In this document: piece after piece, positions 11,092-21,542 of the stretch
Layout of the letters: every line of letters starts with the position of its first letter
Position numbering within the stretch: position 1 is the first letter of the stretch
From: Poecilobothrus nobilitatus
Taxonomy: Eukaryota; Arthropoda; Insecta; Diptera; Dolichopodidae
Direction: 5' to 3'
Assembly: GCA_947095535.1 (NCBI GenBank)
Contig: OX352772.1
Coordinates: 111,253,321-111,317,320, forward strand
DNA length: 64,000 nucleotides
Made by a program: the position numbers and the translations under genes
Notes under the pieces: generated by a model
Databases searched by the model: none
What the model saw: the letters and a program-made list of their open reading frames with translations, nothing else
Told to the model about the DNA's origin: nothing

Positions 11092-12689
11092 TATACCCGT
11101 ATGAACTATGTTCAAGGGTATAATAAATTTGCCATTACGTTTGTGACACCTTAAAGGAGTCGAGCTAGATATAGTGTCAAAGGTATGGATCGGCTCAGAA
11201 TTGAATTCTGAGTCGATTAAGCCATGTACGTCCTTCCGTCCGCACGATAACTCAAAAAATAAAGGAGCTAGGGGGCTGACATTTTTTTTACGTCACTTTT
11301 GCAAAATTGTTAGTTTTGCTATTTAAATCCAACATTTTTGGTCGGCGGGTTCGAGTAGCTGCCATACAACTTCTATCTTTATATAGAAATAACTCAGTAT
11401 CTATTCAAGCTAGGTTTCTGAAATTTTGCAAATGATGATCAAATTTTATGGCAACAACTTCTGTAAAATTTGGTTGTGCTGGTGCGGCGGGTTCGGGTAG
11501 CTGCCATACAACTTCTCCGTTTAAATGAGAATAATTCAGTGTTTATTGAAGCTAGGAATCTGAAATTTAGTAAAAAGGTGACGAGTTACATGCCAACAAC
11601 TTTTGTAAAATTTGGTTGGTCTAGAGCTGCCGATTCAGGCTTCTTGCACCTCTAGGAACCTAATGAAGCTGAGCGTCTGAAATTTTGAAAATGATGATCA
11701 AGTTTTATGGCAACAACTTTTGTAAAATTTGGTTGTGGTGGTGCGGCGGATTCGGGTAGCTGCCATACAACTTCTCCGTTTAAATGAGAATAACTCGGTC
11801 TTTATTGAAGCTAGGAATCTGAAATTTGGTAAAGAGGTGTCGAGTTACATGCCAACAACTTTTGTAAAATTTGGTTGGTCTAGAGCAACCGGTTCAGGCT
11901 TCTTGCACCTCTTGGAACCTAATGAAGCTAGGCGTCTGAAATCTTGCAAATGATGATCAAGTTTTATGGCAACAACTTCTGCAAAATTTGGTTGTGGTGG
12001 TGCGACGGGTTCGGATAGCTGCCATACAACTTCTCTTTTTAAATGAAAATACCTCAGTGTCCGTCCACACGATAACTCAAAAAATAAAGGAGCTAGGAGG
12101 CTGAAATTTTTTTTACGTCACTTTTACAAAATTGTTAGTTTTGCTATTTAACTCCAGCATTTTCGGCCGCCGGGTTCGAGTAGCTGCCATACAACTTCTT
12201 TCTTTAAATGGAAATAACCCAGTGTCTATTCAATCTAGGTATCTGAAATTTTGCAAATGATGATCGAGTTTTATGGCAACAACTTCTGTAAAATTTGGTT
12301 CTGATGATTTGGTTTTGGTTCGGGTAGTTGCCATACAACTTCTCTTTTTAAATGAAAATAACTCAGTGTCTATTGAAGCTAGCTATCTGAAATTTAGTGA
12401 AAAAGTGTCGAGTTGCATGCCAAAAACTTTTGTAAAATTTGATTGGTCTAAAGCAGCCGGTTCAGGCTTTTTGAATTTCTTAGAACTTAATGAAGCTAGG
12501 CGCAATAGATTCGGGTAGCTATCATACAACTCCACAATTTACATAAATATATCTCTGTAGTTCGGTACTAAAACATCTGAATGTTTTTAAAAGATGATCA
12601 AGTTTTATAGAAACAGGATATATTACGTTCATACGGGTATCCCAGAGTTGACACAGTCTACTCTACTGCACTCTTCCTCGTTTTTTTTT
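11092..12689 (+). mobile_element. Modular non-coding element, complete copy
   Basis: It starts TATACCCGTATGAAC (11092) and ends GTTCATACGGGTAT (12627-12640), its reverse complement, followed by GAGTTGACACAGTC and CACTCTTCCTCGTTTTTTT. The inverted-arm element at 1087-2675 ends the same way, so both are one superfamily. The body is at least six degenerate modules with GCTGCCATACAACTTCT. Open frames at 11470-11655, 11729-11953 and 12273-12518 are module translations with VKFG/MPTTFVKFGWSRA-like repeats and have no family match. Confidence 0.7.
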
Positions 12690-13261
12690 ATTTTTATTTT
12701 ATTGCTTCGTTTTAATACTTTTGGTACAGATTGAGCAAGAAATAGTTAAACATATTTTTTAAATTTTTTTTTTCTCTGGAGTTGAAAGTTTAAGTTAATT
12801 GAAACATAATTTATAATATATTTTTTTTTTATTGCTTACTTTAAATAAATTATTAAGAATCAAATATTTGTTAAATATTTTTTTTTAATGGATGTAAGGG
12901 AGACGATTGATTGGGTCAGTAATAATTGCAATTTATTCTAAACTGTAATCTTAACTTATTTATATACAATTTAATATAAAATTTTTCGTGCTCTTACTAT
13001 TTCAATAAGTTTGTTTTTTATTTTTATAATTACATATTACTATTGGCATCACTATATTAATTTACGCTTCAGTAGTCACATTCAATTAAGTTACTTCAAT
13101 ATGCCGTAATAAGAATATAAAATATAAGAAAAACTGGGAAACTAAACTAAAAACAAATAATAAAAAATAAATTCAAATATTAGGAAAGTTGATTTTTAAC
13201 GGTAAAAAAAAAAAATAAGAAAACAAAATTTTTAAAGACAAATTACATCATAATTATTTTT
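12690..13261. other. AT-rich spacer, nothing recognised
   Basis: Long T and A runs with no coding or terminal-repeat signal on either strand. Confidence 0.5.
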
Positions 13262-13264
13262 TTT

Positions 13265-14346
13265 AATAGTGTTTTCTTCTATTATAACATTGTCTAGTAA
13301 ACAAAGATCAGAATTTATATCGTTTGGTTTGAATATATTTTCTAAATGATCTGCAAATAATTCGACTTTATCTTTATTATCCTTTCCGTTCCGTCTCGTT
13401 TCATGAGCGGCGGGGCGTGCTTAATCGGCTTTTTTACACTCTTCGTTGCTTTCCACAACGAGTAATTTGATTCTTTTGTTTCCGATAAACCTTTTATATA
13501 AATTTCATATGCTACTGATTTTAGAATCTTGATTTTTCTTATATTAATAAAGCCTTCAAGTTCCAGATCTAATTGTTCTTTTGATTGTAAATTAATTTCT
13601 AAATTAATGTTGTTTATGATTTCATATTTAAAGCTTAACCAATCTGTTGTATTATTTGTCAGTGTGGGCTTATTTAGTTTTCTAGCTATTTTTTCATTCA
13701 AATCTAGTATAACAGCAGAGTGATCAGAATCTAGATCATGGTTATCTTCTAGATTTATATAGTTGCCTGAAATTCTTTTGGTTATGAAGAAGTTAATTAG
13801 ATCTGGAACCTTGTTGGTGTCTGTGGGCCAATAAGTTGGTGTGCCAGTCGAATGCTGGCAAAAACCTAACTATTGAATAGCTTTCTTTAGCTCTATACCT
13901 CTAGTTGAGGTTCTTCAAGAACCCCAATCAGTATGTTTATTGGCATTATAATCACGTCCGTAGACATTTAGGAGTTCTTTAAAAATATTTTTCTTAATAT
14001 TGCATCTTGGTGGTCAATATATTGCAGCAATATTAAGGTCTTGTTTAGTAGATGAAATTTTGATCATAGAAAGCTGTATTTCTTCAGACTCAATTTTGAA
14101 TTCTTCATTATGTTTTATAGTGCCTTTTATTAGAATTGCACTACCTCCTCTCGGCTGACTACTAGGATGAACTGCCTTATAGCATTCATAACCTAGTATC
14201 TTAAAGTTTGAGTTTATTGTCAAATGAGTCTCTGATATCAGACATATATCAATATTTCTAGACCTTAAAAAAATTTCTAGTTCACATTTTTTATTTAGGA
14301 CACCATTCGAATTCCAAGTTGCAATACGTATTTTATCTACATACAT
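13265..14346 (-). pseudogene. LINE-D ORF2 endonuclease domain, RT absent
   Basis: It starts at the ATG of 14346 (MYVDKIRIATWNSNGVLNKK), giving the first endonuclease motif (N in WNSNG). ISETHLT (catalytic E) follows, then after frame breaks GRDYNANKHTDWGS (about 13960-13920) and DSDHSAV (about 13740-13715, the catalytic D/H pair). The linker from 13701 to 13342 is open (DWLSFKYEI... SLWKATKSVKKPIKHAPPL), then breaks at KVELFADHLENIF. All hallmark residues of an APE-type endonuclease can be found, but in more than one frame. The domain would nick target DNA for priming. Confidence 0.75.
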
Positions 14347-16078
14347 TTTTTACAATTCTTTTAGGGGTTTCATGAGATACATTAATGTATTTCTTTTCTA
14401 TTTTATTTAATCTTATGGAGATTTCATCAATTTTTAGCAATAAGTTTTGCATCATGTGCATCACATCCTTGTCATTACTTTTAGGTTTCATAACCTTAAA
14501 TTGTTTCTCTGTAAGAATATTTTCTTCTGTTTTAGATTTTAAGGCTTGGGAGTATAAAACTCCATTCACAACTTTATTAGATATAAACGGTGTAGTTTTT
14601 TTCGGTGTTTTTATTACATTTGAATGTTTGGGTTTGCGCATATTCAATCTTCTTTTCTGTAATTCTTTTGCTACCAAACAACCACGATAACTAGCAGGAT
14701 GTGGCTCGTTGCAGTTTACACATATGGCTTGGAAATTTTCTTTTTTACTACATTCTATTGTCATATGATTTCCAGCACATTTTACACATTTAGCCTGTCT
14801 TGCAGTTTACACATATGGCTTGGAAATTTTCTTTTTTACTACATTCTATTGTCATATGATTTCCAGCACATTTTACACATTTAGCCTGTCTTTGGCAGAA
14901 TTTTTGTGTATGTCCAAAACTCTGGCATCTTTTGCATTGAGGGATGGACTTACTACTTCTGAGAGCCTCAATTTTCACTCTCATGTGCTGTAAATATTCT
15001 ATTTTGTATATTTTATTTATTTCCTCCGAATGGTCAAAAGATATCATAAACAGTGGAAGCTTTGTTACAATCTTTATATTTTTATCTTTAGTTTTTTTAA
15101 TTTTATTGTCGCATCTAGACATTTAGAACCTCTATTAAGAAGTTCTTTTTTAATATCTTCTGGCTCACATGATGGGTGAAGATTTCTTACCATAACTTTA
15201 ATTGGTCTAGTCAGTTTGTTTTCATACGTATGCCATTCCAACTTCGCTTTATTTATAAATTTTGTTAAAACTCTATAATCATTTTCGTTGTCAACTTTAA
15301 TTTTTAGTTGATCATTATTCATCATGTTGACTTTAACATTTACATTTTCTTCTTTTATTATTTTTATAATATGAAATAGTTTTTTATATTACTCAAAATT
15401 ACGGGAGGAGGTTTATATTTTTTAGTGTTTTGTTTTCTTATTGTTATTGTTTTCTTTAGATTTTTCCTTATGAGGTTTACTTTGCGGTTCCAAAGATGTG
15501 TTAACATCTGGAGACTTATCCGCTTTTCGTTTCTTCGGATTTCTTTTCGTATTCAGAATCCAATCAGTTTCTCTGATTAGTTCTTCTTCATCCGTTTCGT
15601 ATGTCCCAACTTTAGTATCAGTGGATACATTTGGCACACTATTTTTTTCCTTTTTTAAATTTAAATTTTCTGCCTTAAGCTGGGAGATTTCTCTTTGTAA
15701 ATATTTACACAAGATTTCCAACTCAATTATTCTGGAGTTGACTTCAATATTACTGTCTTGCAGTAACGAACTTTGATTTTTATTATTACCCTCGTGGGTT
15801 TTCTTTATATTGCCTTCATGGAACATTATTTTTTCTTTATTACTCTCTTCGGTTTTCTTATTTTCGTTTTTAGGTGAACTTCTTTGAATCTTCGAGCCCT
15901 TCACAAAAGGGTTTATTAATTTATCATAACTATACATGTTATTAATATTATTATTATTATAAACCACTGGCGACTCATCTGAACGTCTTAAACATTCAGC
16001 CAAGCCCTCGCCGGCAGCCGTGGTCTCTGCCGACACTTTGGTAGATATCCCTACCGAAATTTTACTATTATAAGACAT
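14333..16078 (-). pseudogene. LINE-D ORF1 (gag-like RNA-binding protein), frameshifted
   Basis: I place the start at the ATG of 16078-16076 (MSYNSKISVG), because the frame upstream looks like leader sequence. The N-terminal third is charged, with a coiled-coil-like stretch (about 15720-15640, LQREISQLKAENLNLKKEK). After stops and a frameshift near 15330-15420 comes a PRE_C2HC-like block (PIKVMVRNLHPSCEPEDIKK, about 15215-15160). After another frameshift come CCHC knuckles: CKRCQSFGHTQKFC, CVKCAGNHMTIEC and CVNCNEPHPASYRGC. In Jockey elements this protein binds the element RNA. A 91 bp tandem duplication (14710-14891) repeats the second knuckle and shifts the frame. The last codons overlap the ORF2 start by 14 bp. 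Confidence 0.75.
14710..14891. repeat. 91 bp tandem duplication inside gag
   Basis: 14710-14800 and 14801-14891 are identical by eye, both starting TGCAGTTTACACATATGG and ending TAGCCTGTCT. Since 91 is not a multiple of three, the duplication breaks the reading frame within the zinc-knuckle region. Confidence 0.9.
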
Positions 16079-16271
16079 TATATTATTTTTTATTTTAATA
16101 TGCTTTTTATACCTACAGCCAGGGTTTCTTACTGCCGCCCCTCTGGGATCAGACGCAGACCAGGTAGCCGTCCATTCTGGAACAGTTGCTCCTGGATTTT
16201 TCATTGGATTTTAGTGGACTTGTACCACAAGCATACCTTACTGAGGGTATTTCTTATCCCCTACCCACCGG

Positions 16272-16683
16272 GGGTCATGGGGGTTGTTTTTTAACATGAT
16301 TTATAAATTTACAGTTATGTTGTAACCAAATCCCCAATAACTTTAAAGATTGTTTGTTTTTTATTTCAGACGGACTATTTTTATTTAGTGCAAACTGTTT
16401 CCAATTTCTATTGATAGAAATATGGCAGTTTTCTACTATATCGCGAAACAGAATAAGTTCGGATTTACTACAGTTAATTCTTAATCTCCCAGAATTAGTG
16501 TAATTTATTACCCTATCAAATAATTTGTTTATTTCGGGTGTTAGAAAATTAAGGTTCTTATTCGCTACGTAAATAGTCAAATCATCTGCAAACGCTATGG
16601 CGTATGTATTTTCATTTTGGTTATTCATTATGTGCAAAAGCTCGTTTATGTAGATTAGAAACAGAATTTGCGAATTAACGGTC
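16272..16683 (-). pseudogene. LINE-A RT, downstream half (left of Polinton)
   Basis: The minus-strand frame gives NSQILFLIYINELL, then AIAFADDLTIYVANKNL with the FADD catalytic motif, then SKSELILF and LKLLGIWLQHNCKFINHVKK. This is the RT palm and start of the thumb of a Jockey-type LINE. The frame starts exactly at the Polinton target duplication. Its upstream half, ending LQQGTV, is at 40239-41647 beyond the other Polinton end. The open frame continues a few codons into the Polinton TIR, which is not meaningful. The 3' side is cut at about 16272 by the LINE-D 5' end. Confidence 0.85.
16678..16683. repeat. Polinton 6 bp target-site duplication, left copy (ACGGTC)
   Basis: ACGGTC here and at 40239-40244 flank the Polinton ends. 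Six-base duplications are the known Polinton/Maverick hallmark. Removing one copy restores continuity of the interrupted LINE-A RT frame (QGTV to NSQ). Confidence 0.9.
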
Positions 16684-16969
16684 AGTAGGTATAGGGGCAC
16701 TTTGGCATGGGATAAAATTAGCCCATATCGCACGACCTAGTTTTTAATAAACCATATCGCACGCCCACGCAAATTAACCTATATTTGAATGACCTTGAGT
16801 TTTAGAGAAACCGGAAGTGTTGTGACCTGGATTCTGTTAGAAGTTGGGGTAAAACAAGTCTTTTAGAGCTCTTTGATTGTATATTATAATAGGTCAACAT
16901 GAAAATAGTTAGCAAAACTATTATATGTAAATATTAAAGCACGTGTTATTTAATATTGGTGAACTAGTT
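16684..16969 (+). repeat. Polinton left TIR, outer part
   Basis: Reverse complement of 39952-40238, including CATATCGCACGACC and CACGTGTTATTTAATATTGG. The TIR is interrupted after GAACTAGTT by LINE-B and resumes at 24951. Confidence 0.9.
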
Positions 16970-17239
16970 GGAAATTCTGGCCAAATCTATTAATCAGATG
17001 GTTTCAGTTGTGTCGGAAGTTCATCGTTCACAGGCTTATTTAAGTAACCAAATCGATGATCTACACAGATCCTGGAGCACAAACTTAATTATATGGAACT
17101 TCTTTTGGATGAAAAGAAGCAAAATGAAAATAAAAATAATATAATAATAGCAGGCCTTCCATCAAAAATTAATGATCCAACAGAAACTGTATTGAAAATC
17201 GGGAACTATTTAAAAGCTAACTTTAACTTAGCCCAACTT

Positions 17240-20134
17240 TCCACTATGTTTGGGTAAAAATCCTCGTTAGAAAGCAAGTCATACATTTCTGTTTCTTATA
17301 CAGATCACCCAACTCAAGTGAAGAGGAAACTGTTGTGGAAATTGAAAATCTCTCAAACCAGGTCAATGAAATTTTGGATTCATATCCAGGAACTGAAATT
17401 GTTCTGGCGGGTGATTTCAATATTCATAATAGAGACTGGCTTCACTTTTCTAGTAACACTTCTCTGAGTCAAAACTCAATTGGGAAACAAGTTGAACTAT
17501 TCTTATCTCTTTTCCACCTTTCTCAACTTGTCCAAAATCCCACTAGGATCCCAGATCGTGCTGATCAAGAAAGCTACCTCTTGGATCTGTTCCTGACCAC
17601 ACACCCTGAAAAATATGTGGTTTCAGTTGGTTGCCCCCTGGGTGGCTCCGACCATTTTTTGGTTAAAACAAGTTTCCGGGTAGGCCCAATTACCAATCAA
17701 AGGACTCCTTCCAGAAAATTAGTATGGCGATACAGCCATGCGAACTGGGAGGGTCTTAACAGTTTTTTCAGATCCTTTGATTGGTCATTGTGCTTCCGCG
17801 ATAGAAATGTCGACTTTGCTGCAAATGCGATTTGTGAAACAATTTTACTTGGAATGAGGTTATTTATTCCTCACTCCATGAGAACTATTAAACGGAAATC
17901 CAAATCTTGGTTCAATCGCATTTGCAGTGAAGCCATCCTTAAAAAGAAGGAGGCTTTTAAACTGTATCAAAGCAATAGGTCGGAGGCTCTCAGGGCAAAC
18001 TATATAGTGGTTCGAAACAGGTGCAAGAGAGTTATCAACAGGCAAAAATTCTTATTCAACCTAAAGTTGAAACGCAAACTTATCCACATGCCTAAGAATA
18101 GCAAATCCTTTTGGTCATCTGCAAAAAGTTTAAAAGAAGACGCTAGCGCTAGCTCTTCTTTTCCTCCGCTTGTTGATATTAATAACTTGATTGTGTCAGA
18201 TTCCAAAGAGAAAGCGAACTTGTTTGGCAAGCAGTTCTCTTTCAACTCGACACTGCCTCAGTCAACTTTAAAGCCACCAACTGTTCCTGAAGTTGACTAC
18301 TCCTTCGGTAAAATATACTTTAGGACAAGAGCAGTGATGAAAATCTTGAAAAATCTTGATGCAAAAAAATCAGCCGGTCCAGATGGTATCACTACCATGG
18401 TTCTTAAAAATACCTATTCAAGTATTTCAAAACCTCTACGCAACCTTTTCTATCTTTCCTTTACTTCGGGTATTCACCTTACCCAATGGAAGGTTGCGCA
18501 TGTTTTCCCAATTCCAAAAAAAGGTAATAAAAGCGATCCCTCTAACTACCGTCCTGTTGCTATAACCTCGGTTCTTTCAAAAGTAATGGAAAAAATAATA
18601 AACCAGAAGCTTTTGAAATATCTGGATCGTAGAGGTTTGCTTCATGATCGACAATACGGGTTCAGAGCCCGTCGTTCAACCGGTGATCTCATGACTTACC
18701 TTTGCGAAAAGTTGAATATCAGCCTTCACCATTCTGGTGAATCTGATGTAGTGGCTCTGGATATTTCTAAAGCGTTCGACCGAGTCTGGCATGATGCTTT
18801 ATTAGCAAAATGCAAAGCGTTAGGACTAGGTAGGGTCTTTCTAAAATGGATTGGAGATTTCCTTTCGAATCGCATGATTCGGGTACTTGTCGATGGTTAT
18901 TCATCTGACAATTTTATAATTAATGCTGGTGTCCCTCAGGGATCGGTTTTGTCCCCCACTCTCTTCTTAATATTTATCAATGACCTACTTTCAATTACCT
19001 CCAATCCAATCCATAGTTTCGCAGATGACAGCACTCTTGTAGCTTCCTATGAATTTCATAGCCGCTGTGGTATTAATCACCAAACTAATAGAACAGCAAG
19101 AAACTTCACTATCAGTGAGCTAAATAATGATTTAGCGAAAATCCAAAAATGGGGTGAAAGCAACAGAGTTGATTTCAACACCAAAAAAACGCAATGCTGT
19201 TTAATCTCGCGTAAAGTAGCTACTACTACCTGACTTTTCAGGGTGAGGCTTTGCAGCACTCAACAGATTTAAACATTCTGGGCATCGAGTTAAATCAGAA
19301 ATTGACCTGGTCAAATCATATTTTTGGTATAGCTAAAGATGCTGCTAAATGTCTAGGTTTCTTGTACCGCTGTAAAGCTTACTTCTCTCCTTCCGATCTT
19401 GTCAACATCTATAAAATGTACATTAGGCCCAAAATGGAGTATAATGCACATATTTGGGCTGGAGCGCCCCAAACAGCGCTGGGTTTTCTCGACAAAGTGC
19501 AAAACAGAGCTATTCGCCTTATTGGCGACCCCAGTGTTACCTCAACGCTCACTCCACTTTGCCATCGCCGTACTGTTGGGTCATTGACCCTCTTTTATAG
19601 ATACCTTGTAGGGGTGAACACCTGTTCTAAAGAAATAAAACAATTGATGCCTCCACTCAAAGTTTTCCAACTTGAAACGAGGAGTGCAACAGATGCCCAC
19701 CCATACACTGTCGAACTGTCAAGATGGCACAATACAGCATTCGGGAATTCGTTTGTCATGCGCATGTCGCGTTTATGGAACCTTATGCCTGCACATGTGT
19801 TTCCAAAAGTTGGTAATTCATTTGTGTACGATATATCGAAATTCAAGAAGAACACTAACATCTTTCTTCAAAATAACTATCGAAATTTTTCCCTTCATCC
19901 TCCATAATCCCAATTTTCCTATATTCAAACACCCAAGTATTCCTTCCCCCATCCTTTTCCCCAAAACCAAGCTGTACATTATATTATTATGTATTAAAGG
20001 ACCAATCCTATAGTTTGGTTTTAAAGGGGGTGGTTTTGGTTGGTTAAAGTCCAACACTACTCAGAGGAACCTCGTGCAGTTCCTTTGGGTGACTTTTGAT
20101 GTTTTCCACCGTCCCTCGTAAAAAAAAAAAAAAA
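17240..20134 (+). mobile_element. LINE-C: 5'-truncated LINE nested in LINE-B ORF1
   Basis: It is bounded by AACTT at 17235-17239 and 20135-20139 (likely a 5 bp target duplication) and by an A run of about 17 (20120-20136) after a G/T-rich 3' UTR. It is 5' truncated inside the endonuclease. GC content is visibly higher than LINE-B and the ORF is much less damaged, so it is younger. Confidence 0.85.
17262..19907 (+). pseudogene. LINE-C ORF2 endonuclease-reverse transcriptase
   Basis: The frame is open from the truncated endonuclease: FLYRSPNSSEEE, then VLAGDFNIHNRDW (about 17400) and GGSDHFLVKT (SDH, about 17640). The RT follows, with DAKKSAGPDGITTMVL (about 18360), YRPVAITSVLSKVMEKI, VALDISKAFDRVWH (catalytic D, about 18750), AGVPQGSVLSPTLFLIFIND and SFADDSTLVAS (FADD, about 19020). 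A stop at 19231 and a frameshift separate it from the thumb/C-terminal part at 19251-19907 (LGIELNQKLTWSNHIF, YNAHIWAGAP, DKVQNRAIRLIGDP). It has all RT catalytic motifs and essentially one break. It copies element RNA into target DNA. The clade is uncertain within the Jockey/CR1/I-like groups. Confidence 0.85.
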
Positions 20135-20501
20135 AACTTGCAGGATATCGATTCTGTAACTGAACTGAAGCCTAAAATAAAAAATATTCATATTAATAAA
20201 AACAAATCAAACGATAACTCAAGTCTATACCTACTAAAGTTAAAAACAAGTAATGCAAAAGTCGAAATGATGTCAAGAAAAAAAACCATTAAACATATGT
20301 TCACGGCTGAAGTTGGTTTGGATGAAACGAGCAATCGAGAAATATTTTTTCGAGAACATCTCACCCAACTACAAGCGAAACTTCATCATGAAGCTAGACA
20401 AATTAAAACATCTTGTGAATGCAAATACCTGTGGATAAAAAATAATACAATTTACATCAGGAAAACAGATTCATCAAAGGTTTTCAGGATTCAAAATTAT
20501 A

Positions 20502-21542
20502 ATGATGTCTTATTTGTCCAAAATAACATTACTAAATAATACCATTCAATTAACCATATTATGTTATTATTGTTGTAGCATCATAAAAAATAATGTAGTC
20601 ACATATAACATTTCTAACACCTTTTGTTTTTGTTTTACTATTATTTTTACTCACATTTATTTTTTTTTATTAAAATTAAACATTTGTATTAACATTGCTA
20701 ACACCTTTTGTTATTGCTTTATCATAATCTTTAATAACATTTTTGTTTTATTAAAATTAAGCATTCTTATATTATTTTTAAATATTTACAAAATTTATTT
20801 ATACAAATTGGTAATGATAACTCGCACTAGATTTAATCCAATATTAACTAATAAACCATTACTATATTTAAATTTAATTTTTTTTACTTTTGATTCACAA
20901 CTTAATAACATTGCTAACACCTTTTGCTATTGTTTTATGATAACATTTACTAACATTTTTGTTTTATTAAAATTAAACATTCTTATATTATTTTTAAATA
21001 CTTACAAAATTTATTTATTCAAATTGTTAATTAAAACTCGCACTATTTTATTGTTTTTATTAAAATTTGTTGGTTATTTACTTGTTTTTTTATTATTTTG
21101 CACGTTGTTTTTATCTCTGATTAAAGAAAGAAATTCAAAACAGCTGATTACATGCAAATATTCACAATTAAAGAATTTTTACATTATCCAAAAATTATTG
21201 GTTCGAGTATTAGGTAAAGTTCGTTTCTCTATTTTATCCAATGCAATATTAAAAATAAATACAAATATATTAAGTATATACAATAAAATTCTATTTTTAG
21301 TTCCTATAATAACATTAATAATTTCTAAACTACCAAAATATATTCATAGCTATTTTTGTCCTCAATTAATCTTACATATCACTAATTCGCACATATATCA
21401 CGATGCATATTATTTAGTTGTAAAAATTGTTAAATTCACTGAAACATCTACAATAGCGCTGACTCAAACCTTTTCCATTTACCTATATAATTTAATTTCT
21501 ATTAAAGTATTGCTACTTATTATTTCTAATGGTGGATTTTAA
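20502..21542 (+). CDS. LINE-B middle ORF: hydrophobic, predicted multi-pass membrane protein
   Basis: An intact 346-codon ORF starting ATGATGTCTTAT lies between LINE-B ORF1 and ORF2. Its start overlaps the ORF1 end by 38 bp and its end overlaps the ORF2 start (21529) by 14 bp, all in different frames. The protein is rich in I, L, F, N, K and C, with about six to eight hydrophobic stretches (for example YLLVFLLFCTLFLSLI near codon 195 and LFLVPIITLIISKL near codon 265). Three in-frame internal repeats start NxxNTFCFCF/NIANTFCYCF at 20607, 20691 and 20907 (84 and 216 bp apart, both multiples of three). Flanking ORF1 and ORF2 carry several breaks in similar lengths, yet this frame has none despite very AT-rich composition. 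I recognise no family. A chance frame in T-rich sequence remains possible. Confidence 0.55.
   Translation: MMSYLSKITLLNNTIQLTILCYYCCSIIKNNVVTYNISNTFCFCFTIIFTHIYFFLLKLNICINIANTFCYCFIIIFNNIFVLLKLSILILFLNIYKIYLYKLVMITRTRFNPILTNKPLLYLNLIFFTFDSQLNNIANTFCYCFMITFTNIFVLLKLNILILFLNTYKIYLFKLLIKTRTILLFLLKFVGYLLVFLLFCTLFLSLIKERNSKQLITCKYSQLKNFYIIQKLLVRVLGKVRFSILSNAILKINTNILSIYNKILFLVPIITLIISKLPKYIHSYFCPQLILHITNSHIYHDAYYLVVKIVKFTETSTIALTQTFSIYLYNLISIKVLLLIISNGGF

Larger units (their letters stand above)
4938..12433. repeat. 3.75 kb tandem segmental duplication (two copies)
   Basis: Copy 1 is 4938-8686 and copy 2 is 8687-12433, at an offset of 3747-3749 bp. I see only a handful of substitutions and homopolymer-length differences, for example around 6270 versus 10014. 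The junction reads TTTTGTA|TTATAATTTC with no obvious microhomology: the left side matches the end of copy 2 at 12433 and the right side matches the start of copy 1. The unit carries LINE, BEL, LTR-like and modular-element remnants. Near identity suggests a recent event or an assembly duplication. Confidence 0.9.
13262..16290 (-). mobile_element. LINE-D: Jockey-type non-LTR retrotransposon, 3' part missing
   Basis: Reading down the minus strand there is a G/C-richer leader with ACCCCCGGTGGGTAGGGG (near 16270), a gag-type ORF1 with CCHC knuckles, and an ORF2 with an apurinic-type endonuclease that stops in the linker before the RT. Loss of the 3' end is not expected from target-primed insertion, which truncates the 5' end, so a later deletion or rearrangement near 13262 is likely. 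Its 5' end abuts the LINE-A RT remnant at about 16272, which suggests insertion into LINE-A. Confidence 0.7.
16970..20539 (+). pseudogene. LINE-B ORF1, split by LINE-C
   Basis: The 5' part (about 16976-17239) reads INQMVSVVSEVHRSQAYLSN and, after a frameshift near 17070, LEHKLNYMELLLDEKKQNEN, IIIAGLPSKINDPTETVLK and NYLKANFNLAQL. This is a coiled coil followed by an RRM-like ORF1 core of the kind found in L1/CR1-type ORF1 proteins. The 3' part (20140-20539) continues LQDIDSVTELKPKIKN... HMFTAEVGLDETSNREIFFREHLTQ and ends at TAA 20537. The protein would be an RNA-binding chaperone. Its 3' end overlaps the start of the next ORF (ATG 20502) in a different frame. The true start is lost to 5' truncation. 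Confidence 0.7.

Noticed and set aside
14385..14690. Plus-strand frames opposite gag and endonuclease (also 15498-15776, 18000-18245 minus)
   Set aside because: Shadows of the coding strand; no motifs, and their edges follow the stops of the real frames.
13265..16683. LINE-A RT (16272-16683) and LINE-D as a single element
   Set aside because: The RT fragment lies upstream of the LINE-D 5' leader on the same strand, and its true partner is across the Polinton at 40239. They are two different LINEs.
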